The notes under the pieces are model-generated. The model searched no databases, was not told the DNA's origin, and saw nothing but the letters and a program-made list of their open reading frames with translations. A stretch of 64,000 bases of DNA from Streptomyces violaceusniger (GTDB lineage: Bacteria > Actinomycetota > Actinomycetes > Streptomycetales > Streptomycetaceae). The stretch is taken from positions 8,494,001 to 8,558,000 of the forward strand of contig BJHW01000001.1 in assembly GCA_005405945.1 (NCBI GenBank), in the 5' to 3' direction. Positions 1-8,922 of this stretch are shown one piece after another (position 1 is the first letter of the stretch; each line of letters opens with the position of its first letter). Both the position numbers and the translations under genes were made by a program.

Positions 1-1
1 C

Positions 2-853
2 ATCGCGCCCACCAGCGCACCGGCCACCGGCGGACCCGCCCTGATGTTCGCCGTCGCGGCCCACGAGGTCGGCTGGCCGATCCCGCGCGGCGGCTCCCAG
101 TCGATCGTGGACGCGCTCGGCGCGTACTTGCGCGCCCACGGCGGGACGATCCACGTCTCCACCGAGGTCAAGCGGCTCGACGAGCTGCCGCCCGCCCGCG
201 CCTACATCTTCGACACCTCGCCGCGCGCCCTGGCCCGTATCGCCGGTCTCGGCAACGCCTACCGCCGCTACCGCTACGGGGCCAGCGCCTTCAAGATCGA
301 CTACGCCCTGTCCGGCCCGGTTCCCTGGACCGCGCCCGACGCCCGCCGCGCGGGCACCGTCCATGTCGGCCCCACCTCCGGCGAGATCGGCGCGGCGCTA
401 CGGGCCGCCGTCGAGGGCCGCGACCCCTCCGTCCCGTTCCTGATCACCGCCCAGCCCAGCCTCCTCGACCCCTCCCGCGCCCCGGAGGGCAAGCACACCT
501 TCTGGGCCTACGGCCATGTGCCCAGCGGCTGGAAGGGCGACGCCACGGAGGTGATCGAGCGTCAAATCGAGCGCTTCGCCCCCGGCTTCCGCGATCTGGT
601 CCTGGCCCGCGCGGTGGCCGGCCCACCCGAACTCGCCGCCCGCAACGCCAACTACATCGACGGCGACATCGCCTGCGGCGCCTTCGAGGGCCTCCAGGCC
701 GTCATACGCCCCAAGCTCGCCCGCGTCCCCTACGCCACCGCCCACCCCGCGGTCTACCTCTGCTCCTCCGCCACCCCACCGGGCCCCGGCGTCCACGGCA
801 TGTCCGGCCACCACGCGGCACGGGCGGTGTGGCGGCGGCTGCGGGCGCGGTAG
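2..853 (+). CDS. FAD-dependent oxidoreductase, phytoene-desaturase-like (5' end outside window)
   Basis: The frame is open from base 2, so only the last 283 or so codons are present and the N-terminal dinucleotide-binding fold is missing. What remains resembles the C-terminal two thirds of NAD(P)/FAD-dependent oxidoreductases of the phytoene desaturase/amine oxidase type: a PRGGSQSIVDAL segment near the start and PGPGVHGMSGHHAARAV at the end, the stretch that closes over the FAD. The substrate cannot be read from the sequence; a hydrophobic, carotenoid-like substrate is only family inference. It converges on hemC, 63 bp away. A short GGCCC/GGGCC hairpin lies just past the stop (about 854-868), too weak to call a terminator. 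Confidence 0.75.
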   Translation: MAPTSAPATGGPALMFAVAAHEVGWPIPRGGSQSIVDALGAYLRAHGGTIHVSTEVKRLDELPPARAYIFDTSPRALARIAGLGNAYRRYRYGASAFKIDYALSGPVPWTAPDARRAGTVHVGPTSGEIGAALRAAVEGRDPSVPFLITAQPSLLDPSRAPEGKHTFWAYGHVPSGWKGDATEVIERQIERFAPGFRDLVLARAVAGPPELAARNANYIDGDIACGAFEGLQAVIRPKLARVPYATAHPAVYLCSSATPPGPGVHGMSGHHAARAVWRRLRAR

Positions 854-892
854 GGCCCAACAGGGGCCTGCGGTCGGCTCGGTGCGGGACGC

Positions 893-928
893 GCCGCCTC
901 AGTGCGGGACGCCGCCTCAGTGCGGGAT
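893..928. repeat. 18-bp tandem duplication over the hemC stop codon
   Basis: GCCGCCTCAGTGCGGGAC at 893-910 is followed at once by the same 18 bases with one change (911-928). The second copy holds the hemC stop (TGA on the minus strand, 917-919) and its last codons, so the 3' end of the gene has been duplicated outward. Confidence 0.8.
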
Positions 929-1869
929 CGTGTCGATGACCTCGCGGGCGCCCTGACGGAGCAGTGCCACCGCGACCGATGTGCCCAGGGTGGCCGGGTC
1001 CAGGGGGCCCGCCCATTCGTGGGCGTCCAGGACCGTCTTGCCGTCGGGGCTGAAGACCCGGGCGCGCAGGGAGAGGCGGCCGTCGCGTTCGGCCCTGGCG
1101 TAGCCCGCGATGGGGAGTTGCAGTGGCCCTGGAGCACATGCAGCAGCATGCGCTCCGCGGTGATTTCCTTCCAGACGGCCGCGTCGCCGAGCCCGGCCAC
1201 GGCCTCGATCGTCTCGGTGTCGTCCTCCCGGCACTGCAGCCCCAGCACCCCGGCGCCGATCGGCGGGCACATGGTGTCCACCGGCAGGATCTCGCTGATC
1301 CGGTCCGTGCGGCCGATCCGCTCCAGACCCGAGACGGCCAGCATCAGCGCGTCGCACTCGCCCGCGTCCAGCTTCTCCAACCGGCGGTTGGCGTTGCCGC
1401 GCATCGGCACGCACTCCACGTGCGGGTGGGTGATGGCCAGTTGGGCGACGCGGCGGACCGAGGAGGTGCCGATCCGGGTCCCCGCGGGCATCTCGTCGAG
1501 GGTCAGCCCGCCGGGGTGGATCACGGCGTCGCGGATGTCGTCCCGCTTGAGGTACGCGGCGAAGACCGTGCCCGCGGGCAGCGGACGGTCGGCGGGCACG
1601 TCCTTGATGCAGTGCACCGCGAGATCCGCCTCACCGGCCAGCAGCGTGGCGTCCACCTCCTTGGTGAACGCCCCCTTCCCGCCCAGCTTCGACAGATCGC
1701 CCATCCACCGGTCGCCGGAGGTGGTGACCGGTACGACCTCCGTACGGATCCCGGGCCGCAGCGCGGCCAGCTCGGTACGGACCCGTTCGACCTGGGCGAG
1801 GGCCATCGGGGAGGAACGGGAGACGATGCGGATCACTTCAGCGGAACCGGAGTCGGAGGCGGAAGACAT
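917..1869 (-). CDS. hemC: Hydroxymethylbilane synthase (porphobilinogen deaminase), with one frame break
   Basis: Polymerises four porphobilinogens into hydroxymethylbilane in haem/cobalamin synthesis (cytosol). The start is taken at the ATG of MSSASDSGSAEV, about 14 codons inside the open frame, because the family begins with the IRIVSRSSPMALAQ strand. Visible motifs: KLGGKGAFTKE, the VHCIKDVP segment, RIGTSSVRR, and LQGHCNSP, whose Cys carries the dipyrromethane cofactor. Directly after this Cys the frame breaks at the G run 1112-1115; adding one base gives HCNSPIAGYARAE and a complete C-terminal domain ending IDTIPH. Repaired length is 317 aa, normal for HemC. No other hem gene is nearby, unlike the usual Streptomyces hemA-hemC-hemD-hemB cluster, so this may be a second copy. 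It lies 64 bp downstream of the conflict operon on the same strand. Confidence 0.9.
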
Positions 1870-1933
1870 GGGTAGAGGATAGGGCGTCCCGGACCCGACC
1901 TGAGCCACGCCCCCGGCAGCTATGCCGTAGATC

Positions 1934-2872
1934 TCAGCCGTCCGCCCGGGGCCCGGAGGGGAAACCCTCGGCGACCATGGCCGCGAGATCGAAGTACGCC
2001 TCCTGGCTCTTCGGCCGCATCATCTCCAGGTCCACTTCGGCGCCCACCGCGAGATGCTCGTCGAACGGCACGACGACCACACCGCGGCAGCGGGTCTCGA
2101 AGTGCGACACGATGTCCTCGACCTTGATCATCTTGCCGGTCTCCCGCACGTCCGAGATGACCGTGACGCTGCGGGAGACCAGATCGGCGTAGCCGTGCGC
2201 GGCCAGCCAGTCCAGCGTGGTGCTCGCGCTGCTCGCACCGTCCACCGAGGGGGTCGAGACGACGACCAGCTGGTCGGCGAGGTCCAGGACACCGCGCATG
2301 GCGCTGTAGAGCAGACCGGTGCCGGTGTCGGTGAGGATGATCGGATACTGCCGGCCGAGCACGTCCATGACCCGGCGGTAGTCCTGGTCGCCGAAGGTCG
2401 TGGAGACCGCCGGATCCACGTCGTTGGCGAGGATCTCCAGCCCCGACGGCGCCTGTGAGGTGAACCGCCGGATGTCCATGTAGCTGTGGAGATACGGGAT
2501 CGCGTTGACCAGGTCGCGGATGGTCGCGCTGGTCTCGCGCCGCACCCGGCGGCCGAGGGTGCCCGCGTCGGGGTTGGCGTCGATCGCGAGGATCCTGTCC
2601 GGGCGCAGTGCGGCGAGGGTGGAGCCGAGGGCGGCGGTCGTCGTGGTCTTGCCCACACCGCCCTTGAGGCTGATCACCGCGATGCGGTAGCAGGAGAGCA
2701 CCGGCGTAAGGATCAGCTCCTGCTTGCGCTGCCGCTCCGCCTCGTCTCTCCGGCCGCCGAACCTGAACAGGGAGGCGAGCTGCGCTCTTCTGCGCTTCTG
2801 CGGCCTGCCGCGCATCAGCCGGTCGGACGACAGCTCGACCGACGCGGAGTACCCGAGCGAGGAGCCCGTCAC
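1934..2872 (-). CDS. MinD/ParA-like P-loop ATPase, last gene of the conflict operon
   Basis: A 312-aa protein. A basic N-terminal 60 residues (RGRPQKRRR) precedes a deviant Walker A motif, KGGVGKTTTTAALG, at about residues 70-83, then DANPDAGTLGRR (switch I), an ILTDTGTGLL strand (Walker B-like) and VVVSTPSVDGASSA. This is the fold of MinD/ParA ATPases, which dimerise on ATP and position or recruit partners, often on membranes. Similar proteins occur in actinobacterial secretion and 'SCO5717-like' groups. The ATG overlaps the stop of the upstream SAV_2336-type gene by 4 nt, so the two are translationally coupled. The partner and the localisation target are unknown. Confidence 0.8.
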   Translation of the reverse strand: MTGSSLGYSASVELSSDRLMRGRPQKRRRAQLASLFRFGGRRDEAERQRKQELILTPVLSCYRIAVISLKGGVGKTTTTAALGSTLAALRPDRILAIDANPDAGTLGRRVRRETSATIRDLVNAIPYLHSYMDIRRFTSQAPSGLEILANDVDPAVSTTFGDQDYRRVMDVLGRQYPIILTDTGTGLLYSAMRGVLDLADQLVVVSTPSVDGASSASTTLDWLAAHGYADLVSRSVTVISDVRETGKMIKVEDIVSHFETRCRGVVVVPFDEHLAVGAEVDLEMMRPKSQEAYFDLAAMVAEGFPSGPRADG

Positions 2873-5001
2873 CGACGGCGTCTGCGCGGGCGGGGCGCCG
2901 GTGGGCCAAGCGGGCGGGGGGGCGGGAAGGCCGCGGGCTCATGCGGTGGGAGCTGGCGGCCGCAGTGCCCGCAGTAGCGGTTGTACGGCGGCGCGACCGC
3001 CCCGCAGTCGGGGCAGTGGTCGGTCCGCGAGGCTGGCAGGGGAACGCGGAGATCCGTGCCGCAAGAGCCACAGAAGCGGTCGTCCTGCTCCAGCGGGCTG
3101 CCGCAGGACGGGCAGATGGCCCAGCGCGGCGGCTGCCATGCTTCCGTGTCCTGCCGCTGCCCCGGGCCGTCCCCGGCCGACTGGGGAAAGAGGACCGCGA
3201 AAGCGTCCCCGGTCTCCAAGGTCTCCCAGTTTTCCGGGGTCTCCCGGACATCCGGGGCTCCCGGGGGCGCCGCCGCGACCAACCCCAGGTCTGCCGCCCA
3301 GCTTTCGACGTCGTCCGGGGGCCTCGGCCCCACCGGGAGCTCCACCACCGACGGCGGGGGCGGGGGTGGCGGAAGCGCGGGGGCGCCGAACCGCGCCGCC
3401 AGGCGGGATCCCACCTCGGCGAAGGCCCGTGCCCCGGCGGGAAGGCTGTCGGGGCCGTCCGGATGGGCCAGCCACGCAGGGAAGTCCGGTGCGCGGCCCG
3501 CCAGTTGCTCCAGCTTCTGCCCGATGTGCCGCCCGGTGCCGATGAGTTCGGCCGTCGGCACGGCGTCCAGCAGGGCGTCCCGCGCCGTCTCCGTGAAGTC
3601 GAAGACACGGTGCTGCGGCAGCGGCTCATCCGCCGGCGGCCCCGCCGCGACCGGCCGCATCAGCCCGCCCAGAAAGACCTCGGCGAGGTGAGCGGTCTCC
3701 GCCTGCCAGGGGACGGCGGCCTGCACCAGCCGCATGACCGGCACGGACACGGGGGCGACGGCGGCGAGGTGCGCGGCGAGGCGGTAGGCCTCCGGGGAGG
3801 CCGCGTCACGGAAGCGCTGGACGGCGCCGAGTCCGTCGGCGGGCGCCGCTCCGCCCTCACGGACCGGTTCCGGACGGCACAGAAGGGACATCAGCGCGCT
3901 TCCGCCCGGGGAGGCCACGAGCCGCGCCCAGGCGGTCATCGACGGGGGATCCGGTTCGATGACCGGCACCGGAATGCCGTCGAACGGGGCCAGGTCCGCC
4001 GGGAGCACGGGGTCACTGACCCTCCACTCGGTGTTCGGCGCGCCACTCTGCCGGGTCGTCACCTGCCACCGCCGCGCCCGGATGCCGGAGCCGTCCCACA
4101 TCCGGCGCGGCAGCGCGTGCAGGATGGCCGTGGGCCCGCACCGCGCCCACCGCAGCACCGCCGCGTGCTTGCGGCCGTCCCGCCAGGCCGGACCCATGCC
4201 GTCGCTCAACACCAGGACCAGCGTCTGACCGGACGGATCGGCGAGCGTCTGCGACGGTCTCGCGGCCGACGACGGATCGAAGGGGCGGGCGCTCAGCTCG
4301 GGCGGGCCGGCGGGGCCGCGGGAGTGGAGCCCGTACGTCCGTACCACCCGGAAGGCGCCGAGCCGCTCCATCATCGCGCGGATCTCCGTGGCCAGCCGTT
4401 GCCAGAGCAGCATCGACATGCCGTCGTCGATGACCAGCGCCAGATCCAGCCAGCGCTCGCGGGCGGGGCGCAGGGCGACGTCCGGCAGACCGGTCTCGGC
4501 GAGCGCCGCCACCGTCGCGTCCACATCCAGCTCCCGCTTGGAGACGCTGGGCCGGTGTTGCTTGAGCGGGCGCAGCGCCCGGCCGATCCGCAGCTCGGCG
4601 CGGAGCGCCTTGCCCTCCGGGACGCGCAGCGGCAGCGCGCCGGCCGTATCCGGGGCGCGCCGGTCCGCCGGGCGGGAGCGGTTCGGCGCGGCGTGCAGCG
4701 GGCCCGCGGGCCCCGCCTCCGACCCCGACGGCGGGCCCAGGGCGCCGCGGGACGCCGGTGGGGCGAGGAGGTAGTCCCCGTCCGCGACCGCCTCCTCCTC
4801 CGGCGGGGCGTCGGGAGGAGCGGCAACCGGCGGCCGGGTCAGGCAGCGCAGTACCGGCGCGTCCTCGGCCCCGGCGGGCAGCCGCCCCGCCAGCCACAGC
4901 GCGTCCAGCAGCTCCTCCTGCGCCAGCGGGACGCCGCTGTCCGCGAGGACCGCGAGCAGCGCGCCCAGGTCCTCGCCGAGTCGGCCGGCGTCCCTGGCCA
5001 T
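2869..5001 (-). CDS. SAV_2336-type protein: degenerate vWA domain plus C-terminal double zinc ribbon
   Basis: A 710-aa protein of the SAV_2336 N-terminal-domain family. A poorly conserved N-terminal region and a low-complexity linker (about residues 60-130) are followed by a conserved core. This core has ALVIDDGMSMLLW, which reads as a degenerate metal-dependent adhesion site of a von Willebrand A fold, and a second strand LVLVLSDGMGPAWRDG. A helical region follows, then a proline-rich linker with PPPPPPP. At the C-terminus are two four-Cys zinc ribbons (CPSCGSPL...FCGSCG and CPDCGAVA...YCGHCG; DZANK type). Its place beside a MoxR ATPase and a VMAP-C protease supports the role of vWA partner in a vWA-MoxR-VMAP system. 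Its start is 4 bp past the MoxR stop and its end overlaps the MinD-like gene by 4 nt. Confidence 0.75.
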   Translation of the reverse strand: MARDAGRLGEDLGALLAVLADSGVPLAQEELLDALWLAGRLPAGAEDAPVLRCLTRPPVAAPPDAPPEEEAVADGDYLLAPPASRGALGPPSGSEAGPAGPLHAAPNRSRPADRRAPDTAGALPLRVPEGKALRAELRIGRALRPLKQHRPSVSKRELDVDATVAALAETGLPDVALRPARERWLDLALVIDDGMSMLLWQRLATEIRAMMERLGAFRVVRTYGLHSRGPAGPPELSARPFDPSSAARPSQTLADPSGQTLVLVLSDGMGPAWRDGRKHAAVLRWARCGPTAILHALPRRMWDGSGIRARRWQVTTRQSGAPNTEWRVSDPVLPADLAPFDGIPVPVIEPDPPSMTAWARLVASPGGSALMSLLCRPEPVREGGAAPADGLGAVQRFRDAASPEAYRLAAHLAAVAPVSVPVMRLVQAAVPWQAETAHLAEVFLGGLMRPVAAGPPADEPLPQHRVFDFTETARDALLDAVPTAELIGTGRHIGQKLEQLAGRAPDFPAWLAHPDGPDSLPAGARAFAEVGSRLAARFGAPALPPPPPPPSVVELPVGPRPPDDVESWAADLGLVAAAPPGAPDVRETPENWETLETGDAFAVLFPQSAGDGPGQRQDTEAWQPPRWAICPSCGSPLEQDDRFCGSCGTDLRVPLPASRTDHCPDCGAVAPPYNRYCGHCGRQLPPHEPAAFPPPRPLGPPAPRPRRRRR

Positions 5002-5005
5002 CGGA

Positions 5006-6141
5006 CTACACCGCCCCGGTCAGCCGGTGCAGCACGGCGTCCAGCAGCCCGTCCGCGTCCAGGTCCACGCCTCCCGTGCGGAGGAAGACCGCGTTCAGCA
5101 ACTGGTCGGTGGCCAGTTCGCCCGGGGCGCGCCGGCGCAGGAACGCCTGGAGCAGATCGTCCACCTCGTGCAGCGCGTCCTCGCCGAGGTGCGCGGTGAC
5201 GATCGCACGCAGCCGGTGCTCGTCCGGCGGCGGCAGCTCCAGCCGCACGCAGCGGCGCAGAAACGCGGGCGGGAAGTCGCGCTCGCCGTTGCTGGTGATG
5301 ACGACGACGGGGAACTCCTCACAGCGCACCCGGCCGCGCACCACGACCGTCTTCTCCTCGATCCGCAGCGTCGGAACGCCCACGTCGGGCTGTTCGTCGG
5401 AGAGCCGCGACAGCTCGGGGATCTCGAACTCGCCCTCCTCGAAGATCGTCAGCAGATCGTTGGGCAGATCCACATCGCCCTTGTCGAGCTCGTCGATGAG
5501 CAGCACCCGGGCCGCGACCGGGGCACCAGGGCGGTGCCGAGCGGGCCGAGCCGCATGAAGGAGCCGATGTCCGGCTCTGGGCGGCCCTGATCCCTGCTCA
5601 TGGTCGTCTCACGCAGCCGGCCGACCGCGTCGTAGCGGTAGAGCGCGTCCTGCACGGTGGAGCGGCTGTTGACCGGCCAGCGGAGCACCTCGCCGAGGCC
5701 CAGCTCATGCGCCACCGCCTGGGCCAGCGACGACTTGCCCGTGCCGGGCTGACCGGTCACCAGCAGGGGGCGGCGCAGATGGAGCGCGGCGTTCACGATG
5801 TCGGCGTGGGCCGGTGAGATCAGATACGGCGGAGGGGCGCCCCCGTCGGTCCCCGGGCGCGCGGTGCCGCCGAACCGCCGCCAGGGCGGGGCCGGCGGCA
5901 GCGGAGTCGCGCGCGCCACGCCGTCCCCGCGGAAGAGCCGCCATTCCGCCGACGCGGCCGGGGGCGGGTCCTGCCGCGCCGGCGGCGCGGGGGACGGCGA
6001 CGGCCCGGAGTTCTGCTGGTACCAGGCGGGAGGCGAGAAATCGATGGAGAACTCCTCCGCGGGGGGAGCGGGTCCGTCCGGTGGAGGGGCGGAGCCGTCA
6101 TCGCCCGGGACGCCGTCCCGGTCGCCGTCGCGTGCCGTCAT
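5006..6141 (-). CDS. MoxR-family AAA+ ATPase of the conflict operon (one frame break)
   Basis: A proline-rich N-terminal tail (about 100 residues) leads into an AAA+ module: Walker A TGQPGTGKSSLAQA, the MoxR-type 'RWPVNSRSTVQDALYRYD' segment, Walker B LLIDELDKGDVDLPNDLL, sensor 1 VVITSNGERDFPPAFLRRC. MoxR ATPases act as chaperones that remodel vWA-domain partners; such a partner is encoded next door. The frame breaks in CCCGGG at 5506-5511, immediately before Walker B; one added base joins GTALVPRSRPRVLLIDELDK. The repaired product is 378 aa. The start is the ATG of MTARDGDRD, which overlaps the stop of an 11-codon mini-ORF. Confidence 0.85.
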
Positions 6142-6173
6142 GCGACCTCCATCGCGCTGTCGTCGGTGTTCAT
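6138..6173 (-). CDS. Eleven-codon mini-ORF bridging the protease and MoxR genes
   Basis: ATG at 6171-6173 overlaps the upstream stop as TGATG, and its own TGA overlaps the MoxR start as ATGA. It would encode MNTDDSAMEVA. Both overlaps are classical stop-restart geometries, so it could pass ribosomes from the protease gene to the MoxR gene; it could also be chance in a 31-bp gap. No conservation evidence is available here. Confidence 0.3.
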   Translation of the reverse strand: MNTDDSAMEVA

Positions 6174-8373
6174 CACGGCTCCGTCGGGTCGGCCAATTCC
6201 AGCTGCGGCAGTTCACGACCGGGCTCGGCCCAGGCCAGCACCGGACGCCCCAGGGAGGCCTGCGGGCGGCCGAGCGTCCGGGCGCGGTAGGCGCGCACCG
6301 TCTCGGGGAGGCGGCCCGGCGGGGTGCCCGCGACCACCCGCACGGCAGGGGAGCCGGACTCCCCGGCCTTGTCCCGGTCCCAGACCACGACCGGCACCCC
6401 CATCGCCAGACACAGCTGCACGATCTCCACGCGGACATCGGCCGGGACGCCGTCCACGGTGGCCAGCGGGGCGTCCAGGTGGTCCATGAGCAGCCCGTAC
6501 ACCCCGTTCTTGCCGCCCGTGGAGCGGTCGATGTGCACGGCGCCCCCGTCGTCCAGCCGCTCCCAGCGGTGGCGCCGCGCCGCCTTGAAGCGCTCACCCC
6601 GCAGCAGCTCCGGGCAGTTGACGACCAGCGGATACTCCGCGCCCAGCACTCCGGGGAGCAGCCCGGCCGGACCCGGCCACTCCCACTGGTCGACCGGGAC
6701 CTCCAGCCCCTCACGGTCCACGATGAGTTCGATGACCGGGCGGATGCCCGCCGGGAGCGCCCGGTGCAGCGGCTCGATCACGGTCAGGATGTCCTCGGCC
6801 GCCTGCGCCGCGCTGCGGGGCCGGTCGCCGCCGTCCGAGACGCGCCGCGGGCCGGCCCCCTCGTCACACCACAGCCGCAGGCGGTAGTGGTGGGTGCCGT
6901 CGTGGTCGGGGTGGGCGGTGAGCCGTACGAGCACCCGGGGCGCCGCCATGGGGGCCCGCTGCCGCTCCGCCCACTCATGGGCGTCCGCCCGGCGCTCCGC
7001 CAGGGCCGCCTCGTGGACCCCGAGGCGGGCGGCGACCGCCGTGCTCCAGCCGTGCAGCCCGTCGCGCGGCCCGGACGGGCTCAGCGCCGCCACATAGACG
7101 GCCACGCGCAGCAGCCCGGGGACGACCGAGGTGCCCTCCGGGACCGGGTGGCTGTCCCCTCGCAGCCCCTCCAGATACTCGACGAGCGCCGTGATCCGAG
7201 CCATGCGGACGGTGGCGTCCGGACTGCCCCAGTCGGCTCCGGCCAGCAGCGCCCCGGGCAGCTCGGCGAGCGGCAGCGCGGCCCGTATGACCGAGGGGAA
7301 GCGGGCCGCCGTCGCCGCGGGCACCTGCCCGAGCAGTGCCAGCAACTCGTCCAGCTCGGCGGGGGAGAGCAGTCGTGGCACGCCCGACATCCGCCCCGCC
7401 GCGAGGAGTTCGGCGACCGCGCCCGGGGCGGCGGGATGCAGCACCTCGGTGAGGGCGGGCAGCGCGCGTCCGTCGGCCGTGAGCAACCGCGCGAACTCGT
7501 CGACCGACGGCGCGGATCCGTCCGCCCGGTGATGGTGCCCGCACCGCGCGGCGACGGCTCGCGCGCAGTCGGCCCGCCGGACCGGGTCCGCCAGCGCCCG
7601 GCCGAGCACGGCGGCCAGCGCCCGGTGGGCAGGGTCGACGGCCCCGCCGTCCGCCGGCGCCGGCTCGTCGAGGACGTGCTCGGCCCCCGCGCGGGCCAGC
7701 TCGGCCCGGATCCGCTGCCAGGGGATGCCCCAGCTGCGGCGGGCGACATGCTCCGGGGAGTACGCGAGCGGGGTGCCGTATCGCGGGTGGCGCGGCGGCG
7801 TGAGGGCGGCCGCCACCAGGCCGACCACCGCGCCCGCGTCCCCCGACCACAGCGGCCCTCCGCTGTAGCCGTGGTCGATGGCGACCCCGGTCAGCCCCTC
7901 GCCGTCCACATAGCCGATCCGGCCGTCGCACGAGGTCACCCGAGCGGTGGCGACGGTGGCGTGCAGCCCGCTGCCGTGCCACGCGCGAACGAACTGCCCC
8001 TCCGCCATGGCCTGCCAGCGCGGCGGCCGCACATCGCGGGGAGGGGCTCGACGAACTCGAGCACGGCCAGGTCGCCGTCCCACTCCACACCGTTCGCCGC
8101 GCCGGGCGGTATCCACACCGCCAGCCGGGCCGTGCACGCGTGCGGCTCGCCGTCCGGGCCGTGCACCAGCACCTTCAGGGTCTCCTGCGCCGGGCGCTCG
8201 GCGCAGATCGTGTTCTCCTTCCCGAGCGCGCAGTTGATGACGTGCGCGCAGGTCAGGAAGCGGGCGCGGGGCAGCAGCACACCGGAGCCGACCGCCTCGC
8301 GGTCGGACTGGCTCAGCACCGACACCGTGGCTGGACGCTGCCCGGTGGACCGGACGGGGAGAAACCAATCCAT
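6173..8373 (-). CDS. Trypsin-like serine protease fused to VMAP-C (vWA-MoxR-associated protein); one frame break
   Basis: Repaired length 733 aa. Residues 1-200 are a trypsin-like protease with an intact triad by motif: His44 in TCAHVI, Asp101 in WDGDLAVL, Ser171 in GYSGGPLW. A helical middle region with RLLSPAELDELLALL resembles the effector-associated/VMAP middle domains. The last 300 residues, from PRVLVRLTAHPD through PVDQWEWPGPAGLLPG to VVVWDRDKA, match VMAP-C. There is no signal peptide, so it should act in the cytoplasm. In VMAP systems the MoxR and vWA partners are thought to gate such an effector. The frame breaks at the G run 8038-8041 between the Asp and Ser of the triad; one added base gives EFVEPLPRDVRPPRW. 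It is 3 bp from the Trypco1 gene. Confidence 0.85.
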
Positions 8374-8376
8374 CGA

Positions 8377-8783
8377 TCAGGCCGTACGCGAACCCGATAG
8401 CTGCCAGGTGGCCGAAATGGTCATGCTCGCCTGGCCGTTCGCCCCGACGATGCCCAGCTTCAGGTCCTGCCCGACCTGCACCCCGAACTGCACCTGGATC
8501 TCATCGGGCGGATTCGGCGCGGCGGAGACGGCGTTGTGCACCTCCTGCAACAGCGGCCCCAGCGGCCGCAATACGGCCTGCAGCCCTTCGACGGCCAGCG
8601 CCGCCGCGCCCCTGGGCGCCCGCCCCACCGGCGTCACACCCCCGATACCCCGGGCATCGCGGGCCCTTTCCCGCCCTCGCCCGAGCCGTTGGGAGGCGCC
8701 GGGGCGGAAGCGGTGGCCACCGGGGTCAGCTCCAGGCGCACGGGGGTGCCATCGGGCAGGGGAAACTCCGCGTAGTCCGTCAC
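8377..8783 (-). CDS. Trypco1 (trypsin-co-occurring domain 1, CU044_2847-type) protein, with one frame break
   Basis: First gene of the operon. The GTG at 8783 starts VTDYAEFPLPDGTPVRLEL, the usual beginning of CU044_2847/Trypco1 proteins. The second half, from GAAALAVEGLQAVL through DEIQVQFGVQV to ASMTISATWQL, is the conserved remainder. The two halves lie in different frames and meet at the C run 8639-8643; one added base joins SGVS-region codons to TPVGRAPRGAA and gives 135 aa. An alternative is a restart at the GTG at 8637, but splitting so short a domain is unlikely. Trypco1 proteins accompany trypsin-like effectors and may act as adaptor or inhibitor; that role is family inference. Confidence 0.8.
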
Positions 8784-8835
8784 ACCCCCATCATGCCCAC
8801 CCACAAGCCGCTGGTCTCCCCTTTTGCGGCAACAT

Positions 8836-8845
8836 CCCACGTGGG
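8836..8845. promoter_or_regulatory. Perfect 10-bp palindrome in the divergent Trypco1/alkA spacer
   Basis: CCCACGTGGG lies in the 139-bp spacer between the conflict operon (minus) and the Ada-AlkA gene (plus), 53 bp upstream of the operon start. It is a possible operator. Ten-base palindromes of G/C also arise by chance at this base composition. Confidence 0.3.
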
Positions 8846-8922
8846 GGCCATGCGCACGGCGCGGCACATCGATGTCGGATTCCCGCGAGCCTGCCCCCAC
8901 TCTGTTGACGGATGCTGGACCC

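Noticed and set aside
5798..8908. A 1036-codon plus-strand frame across the protease gene
   Set aside because: Arg/Pro/Gly-rich shadow of the minus-strand protease and MoxR genes, with no motif.
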